A model generated the notes under the pieces. The model was not told the origin of the DNA, did no database searches, and saw nothing but the letters and a program-made list of their open reading frames with translations. Positions 6,855-15,268 of a stretch of 45,298 nucleotides of DNA are shown in pieces (position 1 is the first letter of the stretch; every line of letters begins with the position of its first letter). This DNA comes from an uncultured Collinsella sp. (GTDB lineage: Bacteria > Actinomycetota > Coriobacteriia > Coriobacteriales > Coriobacteriaceae), in NCBI GenBank assembly GCA_900547025.1, contig UREZ01000003.1:1-45298 (forward strand), in the 5' to 3' direction. The position numbers and the translations under genes are program-made.

Positions 6855-8630
6855 ATGGAGCAACTCATCGCCATCATCGAAAAGGGCCAGCCCTTTTTCA
6901 ACGCGATCGCCCGCAACAAGTACCTCAAGGCGATCCGCGACGGCTTTATCTCCGTCATCCCCATCATCATCTTCTCGTCCATCTTCTGCCTGGTAGCCTC
7001 GGTCCCCAACATCTGGGGTTTCTACTGGCCCGATGACATCAACAACGCCCTGTGGAAGTGCTACAACTACTCCATGGGCATCCTGGCCATCGCCTGCGCC
7101 GCCACCACGGCCAAGCACTTCGCCGACGCGCAGAACCGCGACCTGCCCAAGAACAACCAGATCAACTTTATCTCGTGCATGTGCGCGGCCATCATCGGCT
7201 TCTTGCTCCTTTCGAGCGACACGATCGCCACGGACGCTGCCAGCGGCTTCAACACCACCTACCTTGGTTCCAAGGGCCTGCTGACCGCCTTCATCGCTGC
7301 GTTTGTGACCGGCATCATCTACAAGTTCTTCATTAAGCGCAACATCACCGTCAAGATGCCCGAGCAGGTTCCGCCCAACATCTCGCAGACCTTTAAGGAC
7401 ATCATCCCCTTCTCCGTCTGCATCACCGTCTTTTGGGTCTTTGACATAGCCTTCCGCGCTGCTTTTGGCTTCTGCTTTGCCCAGGGCGTCATCCAGGTGT
7501 TCCAGCCCCTGTTCACCGCTGCCGACGGCTACATCGGCCTCGCTGTGATCTACGGCGCCATGAGCCTGTTCTGGTTCGTCGGCGTCCACGGCCCCTCGAT
7601 CGTCGAGCCCGCCATCGCTGCCGCTCTCGTTGCCAATATGACCGACAACCTGGCTGCGTTCCAGGCCGGTCAGCACGCTTCCGCTGTCCTGACCCAGGGT
7701 GCCCAGTACTTCGTCGCCTGCATGGGCGGCACCGGCGCCACGCTCGTCCTGGTCTTTATGTTCTGCTTCTTGGCCAAGTCTCAGGAGATGCGCGCCGTCG
7801 GTAAGGCCGCTATCGTCCCCGTGTGCTTTGCCGTCAACGAGCCGCTACTGTTCGCCGCACCCATCGTGCTCAATCCCGTCTTCTTTGTCCCGTTTGTCTT
7901 TGCCCCGATCGCCAACATCTGGATCCTCAAGATCTTTATCGACTTCTTGGGCATGAACGGCTTTATGTACACCCTGCCCTGGACCGTCCCCGGCCCCATC
8001 GGCACCATCATGGGCCTGGGCTTCCAGCCGCTCGCCTTTGTGATGCTCGCCCTTATCCTGGTTGTCGACTTTGCCCTGTACTATCCGTTCTTCCGTGCCT
8101 ATGACGCCCAGAAGTGCGCCGAGGAGGCCGAGATTTCCGAGGAGGAGCTCGCCGCCAAGAACGCCGAGAAGGCTGCCAAGCTCAACGATGCCTTCCAGGG
8201 CAAGGCTGACGCCAAGAGCGTTGCCGCCGGCGCTGCTGCCGAGGCCGTGAAGGCCGATGCCCCCGCCGCTTCTGCAGCACCCGCTGCCGAGGCAACGACC
8301 GCCAGCGACCTCAACGGCAAGCGCGTGCTCGTGCTCTGCCAGGGCGGCGGAACCTCGGGCCTGCTCGCCAACGCACTGGCTAAGGCCGCCAAAGAGCGCG
8401 GCATCAATCTTGAGACCGCTGCCGAGGCCTATGGCAACCACGTTGACATGCTCCCCGACTTTGACCTGGTCGTCCTGGCCCCGCAGGCCGCCAGCTACCT
8501 GGCCGACCTGCAGAAGGACTGCGAGCGCGTGGGCAACAAGTGCGTCGCTTGCCGCGGTAAACAGTACATCGAGCTCTCCCAGAACGGCGATAAGTCTCTC
8601 GCCTTCGTAAGCGAGCAACTCTCGAAGTAA
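6855..8630 (+). CDS. lacE: Lactose-type PTS EIICB (LacE), copy 1
   Basis: Membrane permease that imports and phosphorylates a beta-galactoside such as lactose. The 591-residue product has the EIIC domain (about residues 1-430, ten or so hydrophobic segments; FVGVHGPSIVEPAIAA and FAVNEPLLFAAP are the family signature loops), an Ala/Glu-rich linker (about 440-480), and a C-terminal EIIB domain with the phosphocysteine at residue 495 in VLVLCQGGGTSG. Similarity to staphylococcal LacE, recalled from memory, runs through the whole protein. The ATG follows ttaggagcattgc. lacG1 follows after a stem-loop. Of the three EIICBs here, this one keeps the LacE form GGGTSG in the EIIB loop and is my best candidate for lactose. 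Confidence 0.92.
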   Translation: MEQLIAIIEKGQPFFNAIARNKYLKAIRDGFISVIPIIIFSSIFCLVASVPNIWGFYWPDDINNALWKCYNYSMGILAIACAATTAKHFADAQNRDLPKNNQINFISCMCAAIIGFLLLSSDTIATDAASGFNTTYLGSKGLLTAFIAAFVTGIIYKFFIKRNITVKMPEQVPPNISQTFKDIIPFSVCITVFWVFDIAFRAAFGFCFAQGVIQVFQPLFTAADGYIGLAVIYGAMSLFWFVGVHGPSIVEPAIAAALVANMTDNLAAFQAGQHASAVLTQGAQYFVACMGGTGATLVLVFMFCFLAKSQEMRAVGKAAIVPVCFAVNEPLLFAAPIVLNPVFFVPFVFAPIANIWILKIFIDFLGMNGFMYTLPWTVPGPIGTIMGLGFQPLAFVMLALILVVDFALYYPFFRAYDAQKCAEEAEISEEELAAKNAEKAAKLNDAFQGKADAKSVAAGAAAEAVKADAPAASAAPAAEATTASDLNGKRVLVLCQGGGTSGLLANALAKAAKERGINLETAAEAYGNHVDMLPDFDLVVLAPQAASYLADLQKDCERVGNKCVACRGKQYIELSQNGDKSLAFVSEQLSK

Positions 8631-8639
8631 GTAACGCTC

Positions 8640-8673
8640 AGGGCCAGCCGACCATCCAAGACCGGCTGGCCCT
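8640..8673 (+). terminator. Stem-loop between lacE1 and lacG1
   Basis: Perfect 10-bp stem (agggccagcc/ggctggccct) with a 14-nt loop, 10 nt after the lacE1 stop, with only a weak T-rich tail (tcgattt). It probably attenuates or processes the transcript, since lacG1 starts 24 nt later without an obvious promoter. Confidence 0.65.
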
Positions 8674-8696
8674 TCGATTTAGACGATTGGATCATC

Positions 8697-10136
8697 ATGT
8701 CCGTTAACCCTGCTAGCGTCACTAACCCGCCTGCGCAGTTTCCCGAGGACTTTGTCTTTGGCGGCGCCACTGCTGCCTACCAAGTAGAGGGCGAGACCCG
8801 CACTCACGGTAAGGGCAAGGTTGCCTGGGACGACTTCCTGGAGGCCCAGGGGCGCTTCTCCCCCGATCCCGCTTCGGACTTTTATAACCAGTACCCCGTC
8901 GATCTGGAGCTGTGCGAGGAGTTTGGCATCAACGGCATTCGCCTCTCCATCGCCTGGAGCCGCATCTTCCCCAACGGCACCGGCGAAATCAACCCCGAGG
9001 GTGTGCAGTTCTATCACGATCTCTTCGCCGAGTGCCACAAGCACCACGTTGAGCCGTTTGTCACGCTGCATCACTTCGATACGCCGCTTCCCCTCTTTGA
9101 GAAGGGCGACTTCCTCAACCGCGAGACCATCGACGCCTTTGTGGACTTTGCCACCTTCTGCTTTAAGGAGTACGCCGACCAGGTGACCTACTGGTTCACC
9201 TTTAACGAGATCTGGGCCGACGCCTCCAACACCTACATCGAGGGCACCTTCCCCGGTGGCGTCAAGGCGCATCTGGCCGAGGCCTTCCAGTGCGAGCACA
9301 ACATGATGCTCGCCCACGCCAAGGCAGTACTGGCCTTCCACAACGGCGGTTTTAAGGGCAAAATCGGCGTCATTCAGTCGTTGGAGTTCAAGTACCCGCT
9401 CAACGAGAACGACCCCGCCGACATCAAAGCCGCCAACAACGAGCACGTGCTGCAGAACCAGTTTCTGCTCGACGCCACCTTCCGCGGCGACTATGCCCCC
9501 GACACCCTCGAGTGCGCCAACCGCCTGGCTGCCGTCTCAGGCGGCACCATCGAGATCCTGGACGAGGACCTCGAGATTATGCGCGAGGCCGCGCTCTACA
9601 ACGACTACCTGGGCGTTAACAACTACCAGTGCCGCTTCTTGAAGGCTTACGATGGCGAGAACGACCTGCACCACAACGGTACGGGCGAGAAGGGCACCGG
9701 CCGCTGGCGCGTTAAGGGTATTGGCGAGCATGTGAACAAGCCTGGTATCCCCACCACCGACTGGGACTGGATCATCTATCCCGAGGGCCTGTTCGATCTG
9801 CTCGTCTACATTAAGCAGCGCTACCCCAACTACAAGCAGATCTTCATCACCGAGAACGGCATGGGCTACAAGGACCCCTACAAGGACGGTTTTGTGGACG
9901 ACCAGCCGCGCATCGACTACATCGAGCAGCACCTGCGCTGGTTGCTCAAGGCCATGGAGGTTGGCGTCAACGTAGGCGGCTACTTCCTGTGGAGCCTGCA
10001 GGATCAGTTCTCCTGGACCAATGGCTACAACAAGCGTTACGGCTTCTTCTACGTTGACTTTGAAACCCAGAAGCGCACGCCCAAGGCAAGCGCCTACTGG
10101 TATAAGCACGTGGCACAGACCCGTCGTCTGGACTAG
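8697..10136 (+). CDS. lacG: 6-phospho-beta-galactosidase (LacG, GH1), copy 1
   Basis: Cytoplasmic hydrolase that splits lactose 6-phosphate into galactose 6-phosphate and glucose. The 479-residue GH1 protein has the acid/base Glu171 in WFTFNEI, the nucleophile Glu386 in FITENGMGY, and the phosphate-binding set Ser439, Lys446 and Tyr448 in SWTNGYNKRYGFFYVDF, which marks 6-phospho-glycosidases. It agrees with LacG rather than with phospho-beta-glucosidases in FVTLHHFDTP and TTDWDWIIYPEGL. Its N-terminus has about 14 extra residues before the conserved FPEDFVFGGATAAYQ. The start at 8697 has a weak ribosome site, so translation may partly depend on upstream lacE1. Confidence 0.93.
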   Translation: MSVNPASVTNPPAQFPEDFVFGGATAAYQVEGETRTHGKGKVAWDDFLEAQGRFSPDPASDFYNQYPVDLELCEEFGINGIRLSIAWSRIFPNGTGEINPEGVQFYHDLFAECHKHHVEPFVTLHHFDTPLPLFEKGDFLNRETIDAFVDFATFCFKEYADQVTYWFTFNEIWADASNTYIEGTFPGGVKAHLAEAFQCEHNMMLAHAKAVLAFHNGGFKGKIGVIQSLEFKYPLNENDPADIKAANNEHVLQNQFLLDATFRGDYAPDTLECANRLAAVSGGTIEILDEDLEIMREAALYNDYLGVNNYQCRFLKAYDGENDLHHNGTGEKGTGRWRVKGIGEHVNKPGIPTTDWDWIIYPEGLFDLLVYIKQRYPNYKQIFITENGMGYKDPYKDGFVDDQPRIDYIEQHLRWLLKAMEVGVNVGGYFLWSLQDQFSWTNGYNKRYGFFYVDFETQKRTPKASAYWYKHVAQTRRLD

Positions 10137-10198
10137 CGGCTTGCGACGAGCGGTTGGCGGAGTTGCACCGCCCACATAACCTGTCCCCCATTTCTCAG

Positions 10199-10234
10199 CC
10201 GGGGGTGGCACGTCACACGGCGCGCCGCCCCCGG
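10199..10234 (+). terminator. lacG1 terminator
   Basis: Stem ccgggggtggc/gccgcccccgg followed by tcttttgtttttg on the plus strand. Confidence 0.85.
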
Positions 10235-10266
10235 TCTTTTGTTTTTGTTCGGCCTGGGGGCCGTTT

Positions 10267-10323
10267 GTCTCGATCTGTAACATCTAGCCGAGATTTTGGG
10301 TCCTAACTGTTACAGATTGAGAC
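10267..10323. repeat. 57-nt palindromic repeat, copy A
   Basis: Arms gtctcgatctgtaac and gttacagattgagac (one mismatch) enclose 27 nt. Copy A lies between the convergent ends of lacG1 and lacI2. Four more copies of identical length occur at 14995, 15075, 20820 and 20901. Confidence 0.9.
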
Positions 10324-10337
10324 GAACGAATCCGAAC

Positions 10338-11339
10338 CTACGCCCGCAAGTCCTTTACGCTGGAACGCTCGACCAACACGCCCGAGACGAGCGTACGGCT
10401 TCTGGAGCTCGGAGCTTCCAGACCCGCGACGACCTCGTTGAGCGCACGGACGCCCAGCTCGCGGTGGCGAAACTTCACCGACGTCAGAATCGAGTTGGGA
10501 ATCGTCTTATAGAGCTCATCGTCGAAGCCGATCACGGACACATCATTGGGCACACTGAGCCCTTTGTCACGTAGAGCCATCATCACGCCGTTTGCCATGC
10601 AGTCGTTAGCAGCGAGGACCGCCGTGCAATCGGGCTTATCGGCAAGCACAAGGCCCGCGGCATAGCCACTATCCGCATTCCAATCGCCTTGCAGAGGCTC
10701 GGGCGGCTCAATGCCACGCGCCTCGAGTGCCGCACGCCAACCTTTCATACGGCACTGGCTCGACAACGACTCTTTCTTACCAGAGACGAAGTACACGTTT
10801 TTATGCCCGTGGTTCAAGAAGTACTCGCACGCCATGCGCGCGCCGCCCTCTTGGTCGTCACTGACGGTGGAGCAGGTAGGATGTTCCATCGGTGTGATAA
10901 TCACCGTCTTGAGGTCTTTCGGTGCCTCAAAAGTATCAAAGTCATCGACCATCTGACGCAGGTTGAAGATCATGCCATCAACAGGCAGCTGCGACATCTT
11001 ACGCGCCGCTTCGGCAAGGGTCATCTTCTCCCCCGCCCGCTTTTTGATCATCGTGAGCGCAAAGCCGCGTTCTTCGGCGGCATCTGCGATACCGTCAATC
11101 ATGTCCACGGCACCGCCCGACAAGTGGAACAGCACCACGCCGATGCACCCGTAACGGCCCAACTTGAGCGAACGCGCGGCAAAGTTGGTTCGAAACCCAA
11201 GCGCTTCCATTGCGGAATGGACCTTATCGCGTGTCGACTCTCGCACGCTACCGGGCTCGTTGATCACACGCGAAACCGTCTTGAGAGAAACACCCGCGGC
11301 AACTGCCACATCATTCATTGAGACATTTTTCTTGTCCAT
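10338..11339 (-). CDS. LacI-family regulator 2, divergent from lacE2
   Basis: Second LacI/GalR-type regulator, 333 residues from the chosen start. The helix-turn-helix is near residues 7-26 (MNDVAVAAGVSLKTVSRVI), the hinge segment is NFAARSLKLGR, and the effector domain has the same layout as the regulator at 5493 (SQLPVDGM, ADSGYAAG, VSVIGFDD in both). I chose the ATG at 11339 because MDKKNVSMNDV lines up with the start of the paralogue and has ggagaa upstream; an ATG at 11396 would add 19 residues. It reads away from lacE2. The palindrome at 11487-11513 is its probable operator. Paralogy with lacI1 implies duplication of the whole regulator-permease-hydrolase module. Confidence 0.87.
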   Translation of the reverse strand: MDKKNVSMNDVAVAAGVSLKTVSRVINEPGSVRESTRDKVHSAMEALGFRTNFAARSLKLGRYGCIGVVLFHLSGGAVDMIDGIADAAEERGFALTMIKKRAGEKMTLAEAARKMSQLPVDGMIFNLRQMVDDFDTFEAPKDLKTVIITPMEHPTCSTVSDDQEGGARMACEYFLNHGHKNVYFVSGKKESLSSQCRMKGWRAALEARGIEPPEPLQGDWNADSGYAAGLVLADKPDCTAVLAANDCMANGVMMALRDKGLSVPNDVSVIGFDDELYKTIPNSILTSVKFRHRELGVRALNEVVAGLEAPSSRSRTLVSGVLVERSSVKDLRA

Positions 11340-11422
11340 CGTTGCCACTACTTCTCCAGTCGGTCTTGCATCGCTTGTTTTTTTTCGTTCTAGCATACAC
11401 TACCTGCTTGACTGATAAATCA

Positions 11423-11433
11423 ACCGTTTACCG
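11423..11433. promoter_or_regulatory. ACCG-TTT-ACCG site, lacI2/lacE2 control region
   Basis: accgtttaccg, a one-base variant of the motif seen before the other PTS genes; the same variant recurs at 34373-34383. Confidence 0.45.
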
Positions 11434-11486
11434 GACAATATCGACCACTCACCCCTAAATCCTTGTTGCTCTTCCAAAAATGTCTT

Positions 11487-11513
11487 ACGTTGTCATTAAC
11501 GAAATGACAACGT
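11487..11513. promoter_or_regulatory. Candidate LacI-family operator of lacE2
   Basis: Palindrome acgttgtcatt (11487-11497), 5-nt spacer, aatgacaacgt (11503-11513), followed by another tgttattt half. The aacgttg-cat core matches the lacE1 sites. Confidence 0.65.
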
Positions 11514-11624
11514 TGTTATTTCGCAATGCCTTCCTTAAGCAGGAAGGTTTCCGGGCAGTCCTGACCATCCATCGACGACCAGTTCCATCCACATGCATCG
11601 CGCATCAAGTAGCAAAGGAGCTCT

Positions 11625-13403
11625 ATGGACGCCATCGTAAAGATGCTCGAAAAGCATCAACCGTTCTTTGAGAAGATTTCGAGGAACATATACCTCCAGG
11701 CCATCAAGGACGGATTCCTTGGGTGCATGCCCATTGTCCTCACCTCTTCGATCTTTCTGCTCATTGCCACCCTTCCCGGCGTAGTCGGCGTCACGCTGCC
11801 CCAGCCGCTCATCGACTGGTGCAACAAGCTCTACAACTTCACCATGGGCGTCATGGGCATCATGGTTGCCGGCACCACTGCCAAGAACTTCACGGCTTCC
11901 ATGAACCGTCGCATGCCCGCCGGCAAGGTGCTCAACGACGGCTCCACCATGGTTGCCGCCCAGTGCAGCATGCTTTTGCTAGCTGTTACGCAGTTCACCA
12001 CCAAGTTCAACGGCTCCGAGCTTTCGGTCTTCGACTGCACCAGCATGGGTACGCGCGGTCTGTTCTCGGCCTATATCGCCGCGTTCATTACCGTTTGGGT
12101 CTATAAGTTCTGCGTCTCGCGCGATCTGACCATTAAGCTGCCCAAAGAGGTCCCGGGCGCCATCGCTCAGAACTTCCGCGACATCATCCCCTTTGGCGGT
12201 GCCGTCATCATCTGCGGCATCATCGATGTCGTCGTGCGCAACCTCATGGGCGTTCCGTTCTCCGAGCTGCTTATCAAACTGCTCTCCCCGCTCTTTACCG
12301 CTGCAGAAACCTATCCTGGCCTTATCCTTATCCAGGCAGCAACCGCGTTCTTCTGGTTCATCGGCGTCCACGGTCCCTCGATCGTCCAGCCGGGCATCGA
12401 CCCCATCCGTCTTGCCAACCAGGCCGAGAACCTGCAGGTTCTGCTGGCCGGTGGCCACCCCGCCCACTCCCTCACCTTTAACATGTCGCTCGTGGGTGAG
12501 TTCGGCGGTACCGGCGCCACGTTCATCGTGCCGCTTCTGCTGATTCTCTTTATGAAGTCCAAGCAGCTCAAAGCTGTCGGTAAGGCCTCGATTGTTCCTG
12601 TTGCCTTCGCCGTCAACGAACCGCTGCTCTTTGGCGCTCCGATGATCCTTAACCCCTACATGCTCATCCCCTTTGTTGCCGCCGGCTGCGTCAACGTGAG
12701 TGTTGCCAAGTTCTTTATCGACAACGTGGGCATGAACGGCTTCTCCTTCGTGGTGCCTTGGGCTACCCCTGCCCCCATCGGCATCTTCATCACCACGAAC
12801 TTCCAGCTTATCGCCCTGGTATTTGTCGCGATCATCATCTTGCTGGACGCCATCATCTACCTGCCGTTCTTGAAGGCATACGATAAGCTGCTCTGCGACC
12901 AGGAGGCCGAGCGCGCCGCCGAGCTGGGTCTTGAGTCCGATGGTGCCGCTTCCATCGCCGCCAACGCCCCTGCGCCCGCTGTCGAGCAGACCGCCTCTTC
13001 CGTCGAGCCGACCGCCACTGCCGCCGACAGCAAGCCTGTCGCCGATCAGCCCGAGCCCGCCTCCGACGCATCCGCTAAGAAGGATGTCGACGGTCTGAAG
13101 GTCCTCGTCCTGTGCGCCGGCGCCGGCACCTCTGCCATGCTTGCCAACGCCATCAAGGAAGGTGCTGCGCAGACCGGAGAGAACATCGCTTCCTCCGCAG
13201 GCGCCTATGGCCAGCACACTGCCATCATGGATCAGTACGACGTTATCGTGCTTGCCCCGCAGGTTCGTAGCTACTACAACGACATGAAGGCCGACACCGA
13301 TCGCCTGGGCATTAAGCTGCTCGCTCCCCGCGGTAAGGAATATATCGACCTTACCCGCGATCCCGCCGGCGCCATTAAGTGGCTCCGCGAGAACCTCGAC
13401 TAG
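11625..13403 (+). CDS. lacE: Lactose-type PTS EIICB (LacE paralogue), copy 2
   Basis: Second lactose-family permease, 592 residues. EIIC spans about residues 1-425, with signature loops FIGVHGPSIVQPGIDP and FAVNEPLLFGAP. A Pro/Ala/Ser/Glu-rich linker (about 435-485) leads to EIIB with the phosphocysteine at residue 497 in VLVLCAGAGTSAM. The EIIB loop (AGAGTS) and several EIIC loops differ from copy 1 and agree better with copy 3, so substrate preference may differ; any member of the lactose/cellobiose/aryl-glucoside group is possible. The ATG at 11625 follows aaaggagctct. lacG2 follows after a stem-loop, as in the first module. It must borrow EIIA from lacF or a gene outside the window. Confidence 0.88.
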   Translation: MDAIVKMLEKHQPFFEKISRNIYLQAIKDGFLGCMPIVLTSSIFLLIATLPGVVGVTLPQPLIDWCNKLYNFTMGVMGIMVAGTTAKNFTASMNRRMPAGKVLNDGSTMVAAQCSMLLLAVTQFTTKFNGSELSVFDCTSMGTRGLFSAYIAAFITVWVYKFCVSRDLTIKLPKEVPGAIAQNFRDIIPFGGAVIICGIIDVVVRNLMGVPFSELLIKLLSPLFTAAETYPGLILIQAATAFFWFIGVHGPSIVQPGIDPIRLANQAENLQVLLAGGHPAHSLTFNMSLVGEFGGTGATFIVPLLLILFMKSKQLKAVGKASIVPVAFAVNEPLLFGAPMILNPYMLIPFVAAGCVNVSVAKFFIDNVGMNGFSFVVPWATPAPIGIFITTNFQLIALVFVAIIILLDAIIYLPFLKAYDKLLCDQEAERAAELGLESDGAASIAANAPAPAVEQTASSVEPTATAADSKPVADQPEPASDASAKKDVDGLKVLVLCAGAGTSAMLANAIKEGAAQTGENIASSAGAYGQHTAIMDQYDVIVLAPQVRSYYNDMKADTDRLGIKLLAPRGKEYIDLTRDPAGAIKWLRENLD

Positions 13404-13418
13404 GCTCCTCCCTCTGTT

Positions 13419-13445
13419 GGTGCCCGGATCCCCAGTTCGGGCACC
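13419..13445 (+). terminator. Stem-loop between lacE2 and lacG2
   Basis: ggtgcccg/cgggcacc with a loop of about 11 nt, 16 nt past the lacE2 stop, no strong T-run. The position matches the lacE1-lacG1 stem-loop although the sequence differs. Confidence 0.6.
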
Positions 13446-13479
13446 TCTCCCTATTCGAATCCCACAGAAAGGATGACTC

Positions 13480-14901
13480 ATGACCAACCCCATGCAGTTC
13501 CCCGACGGCTTTGTGTTTGGCGGCGCCACCGCCGCTTACCAGGTTGAGGGCGAGACCCGTACGCACGGCAAGGGCAAAGTGCCCTGGGACGATTTCCTGG
13601 CAGCCCAGGGTCGCTTCTCCCCCGATCCCGCAAGCGACTTCTACAACAAGTACCCGGTCGATATCGACCTGTGCCAGCGCTTCGGCATCAACGGTATCCG
13701 CGTCTCCATCGCTTGGAGCCGCATCTTCCCCAGCGGCACTGGTGAGATTAACCCCGAGGGTGTTGCCTTCTATCACGAGCTCTTTGCCACCTGCAATAAA
13801 GCCGGCGTTATCCCCTATGTCACGCTCGATCACTTCGATACGCCCGAGGCCTTTTACCAGAACGGCGGCGAGGGCTTCCTGACGCGCACGACGATTGACG
13901 CCTTTGTCGAGTACGCCAAGTTCTGCTTTGCCGAGTTCCCCGAGGTCAAGCACTGGTTTACCTTTAACGAGATTCCCGCGACCGCCGAGGGCAGCTTTAT
14001 CGTCGGCAACTGGCCGCACGGCGAGAAGTATCGCTTGGACAAGGCCTTCCAGCTCATGCACAACATGATGGTGGCCCACGCCAAGGCCGTCGTCGCCTTC
14101 CATGAGGGCGGCTTTGAGGGCGAGATCGGCATTGTCCAGAACCTGGAGCCCAAGTATCCCCTCGACCCCAACAATGCCGCCGACTGTGAGGCAGCTCGCA
14201 TGGCCGACGTCATCAACAACCGTTGGGTACTCGACGCCACCTTCCGCGGCCACTATGCAGCCGACACCATGGAGGCTGCGACCAAGCTGGCCCATATCGC
14301 CGGCGGCGAGCTCGACGTCCGCGACGAGGACATCGCCGCGCTGACCGCCGCGCTCCCCTACAACGATTGCCTGGGCGTCAACACCTACAAGTGCCAGTTC
14401 CTGCGTGCCGCCGAGGGCGAAAACGACATCAACCACAATGGCACCGGCGACAAGGGCTCCTCGCGCTGGTTCCTCAAGGGCGTGGGCGAGTCATGCGTGC
14501 GCGAAGGCGTACCCACCACCGATTGGGACTGGATTATCTATCCCGAGGGTCTCTACGACCTGCTGCTCCGCATTAAGAACGATTACCCCAACTACAAGAA
14601 GATCTACATCACCGAGAACGGCATGGGCTATAAGGACGACTTTGAGGACGGCTTTATCGACGACGCCCCTCGCATCGACTACATGCGTCAGCATCTCGCA
14701 TGGATTCTCAAGGCAATCGACGGCGGCGTGAACGTCGACGGTTACTTCGTGTGGTCGCTGCAGGACCAGTTCTCCTGGACCAACGGCTATAACAAGCGCT
14801 ATGGCCTGTTCTACATCGACTTTGAGACCCAGAAGCGCTATCCCAAGGCGAGCGCGTACTGGTACAAGAACGTCGCGGAGACCGGCCTGCTCATGGCCTA
14901 A
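13480..14901 (+). CDS. lacG: 6-phospho-beta-galactosidase-like GH1 hydrolase, copy 2
   Basis: Second GH1 6-phospho-glycosidase, 473 residues, closely related to copy 1. Acid/base Glu164 sits in WFTFNEI and the nucleophile Glu379 in YITENGMGY; the phosphate-binding segment SWTNGYNKRYGLFYIDF is kept. Differences near the active site include VTLDHFDTP in place of VTLHHFDTP and a small insertion (FYQNGGEGFL), which may change the preferred aglycone or sugar. The ATG at 13480 has a good site, aaaggatgactc. It lies 76 bp after lacE2, which should supply its phosphorylated substrate. 6-Phospho-beta-glucosidase activity cannot be ruled out by reading alone. Confidence 0.9.
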   Translation: MTNPMQFPDGFVFGGATAAYQVEGETRTHGKGKVPWDDFLAAQGRFSPDPASDFYNKYPVDIDLCQRFGINGIRVSIAWSRIFPSGTGEINPEGVAFYHELFATCNKAGVIPYVTLDHFDTPEAFYQNGGEGFLTRTTIDAFVEYAKFCFAEFPEVKHWFTFNEIPATAEGSFIVGNWPHGEKYRLDKAFQLMHNMMVAHAKAVVAFHEGGFEGEIGIVQNLEPKYPLDPNNAADCEAARMADVINNRWVLDATFRGHYAADTMEAATKLAHIAGGELDVRDEDIAALTAALPYNDCLGVNTYKCQFLRAAEGENDINHNGTGDKGSSRWFLKGVGESCVREGVPTTDWDWIIYPEGLYDLLLRIKNDYPNYKKIYITENGMGYKDDFEDGFIDDAPRIDYMRQHLAWILKAIDGGVNVDGYFVWSLQDQFSWTNGYNKRYGLFYIDFETQKRYPKASAYWYKNVAETGLLMA

Positions 14902-14923
14902 CTTCAGCCGCGTATCCCCTGTC

Positions 14924-14960
14924 GGCCGCATGCGAATCCCCCACGGGTTCGCATGCGGCC
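14924..14960 (+). terminator. lacG2 terminator
   Basis: Perfect 13-bp stem (ggccgcatgcgaa/ttcgcatgcggcc), then ttttttgttttt. Confidence 0.92.
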
Positions 14961-14994
14961 TTTTTTGTTTTTGGTGAGCCCGAGCAGGCCGTTT

Positions 14995-15051
14995 ATCTCG
15001 ATCTGTAACATCTAGCAGGGATTTTCAATCCTAACTGTTATAGATTTAGAC
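14995..15051. repeat. 57-nt palindromic repeat, copy B
   Basis: Arms atctcgatctgtaac and gttatagatttagac, more diverged than the others. It starts 80 nt before copy C. Confidence 0.85.
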
Positions 15052-15074
15052 GAACGGGCGACCAGGGCTGAAAG

Positions 15075-15131
15075 ATCTCAATCTGTAACACGTAGCCCAC
15101 TTTTAACCGTCTAACTGTTACAGATCGAGAC
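15075..15131. repeat. 57-nt palindromic repeat, copy C
   Basis: Arms atctcaatctgtaac and gttacagatcgagac. With copy B it forms a dimer at the left border of the AT-richer block that contains fic and lacE3. Confidence 0.88.
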
Positions 15132-15185
15132 AATAAGATAGTCAAATCCGAACTTTCCAAGCAGTTATAAAGCATGGTTTCTAGT

Positions 15186-15260
15186 TTTCGGTATCACGAA
15201 CATACTTTCGGTATCATTTAATGATACTATGATATCGAAAGTATGTTCGTGATACCGAAA
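15186..15260. promoter_or_regulatory. 75-bp palindrome at the fic promoter
   Basis: Two 32-nt arms (15186-15217, 15229-15260) differ at one position around an 11-nt centre. Each arm holds two copies of tttcggtatca (one with an A for a G), so the site has four half-sites. It ends 8 nt before the fic ATG and overlaps its ribosome site (aaaggagccgc), so it could act as an operator or as an mRNA hairpin hiding the start. Confidence 0.8.
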
Positions 15261-15268
15261 GGAGCCGC

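Noticed and set aside
11979..13529. Long minus-strand open frame across lacE2
   Set aside because: It is a shadow of lacE2 in GC-rich DNA, with Gly/Asp/Val-rich low-complexity sequence and no ribosome site. Similar shadows cover galM (21945-23105), lacG2 and isocitrate dehydrogenase.
14995..15131. Repeats B and C considered as a CRISPR array
   Set aside because: Only two units, each a self-complementary 57-mer with one 23-nt gap and no cas genes; single copies occur elsewhere.
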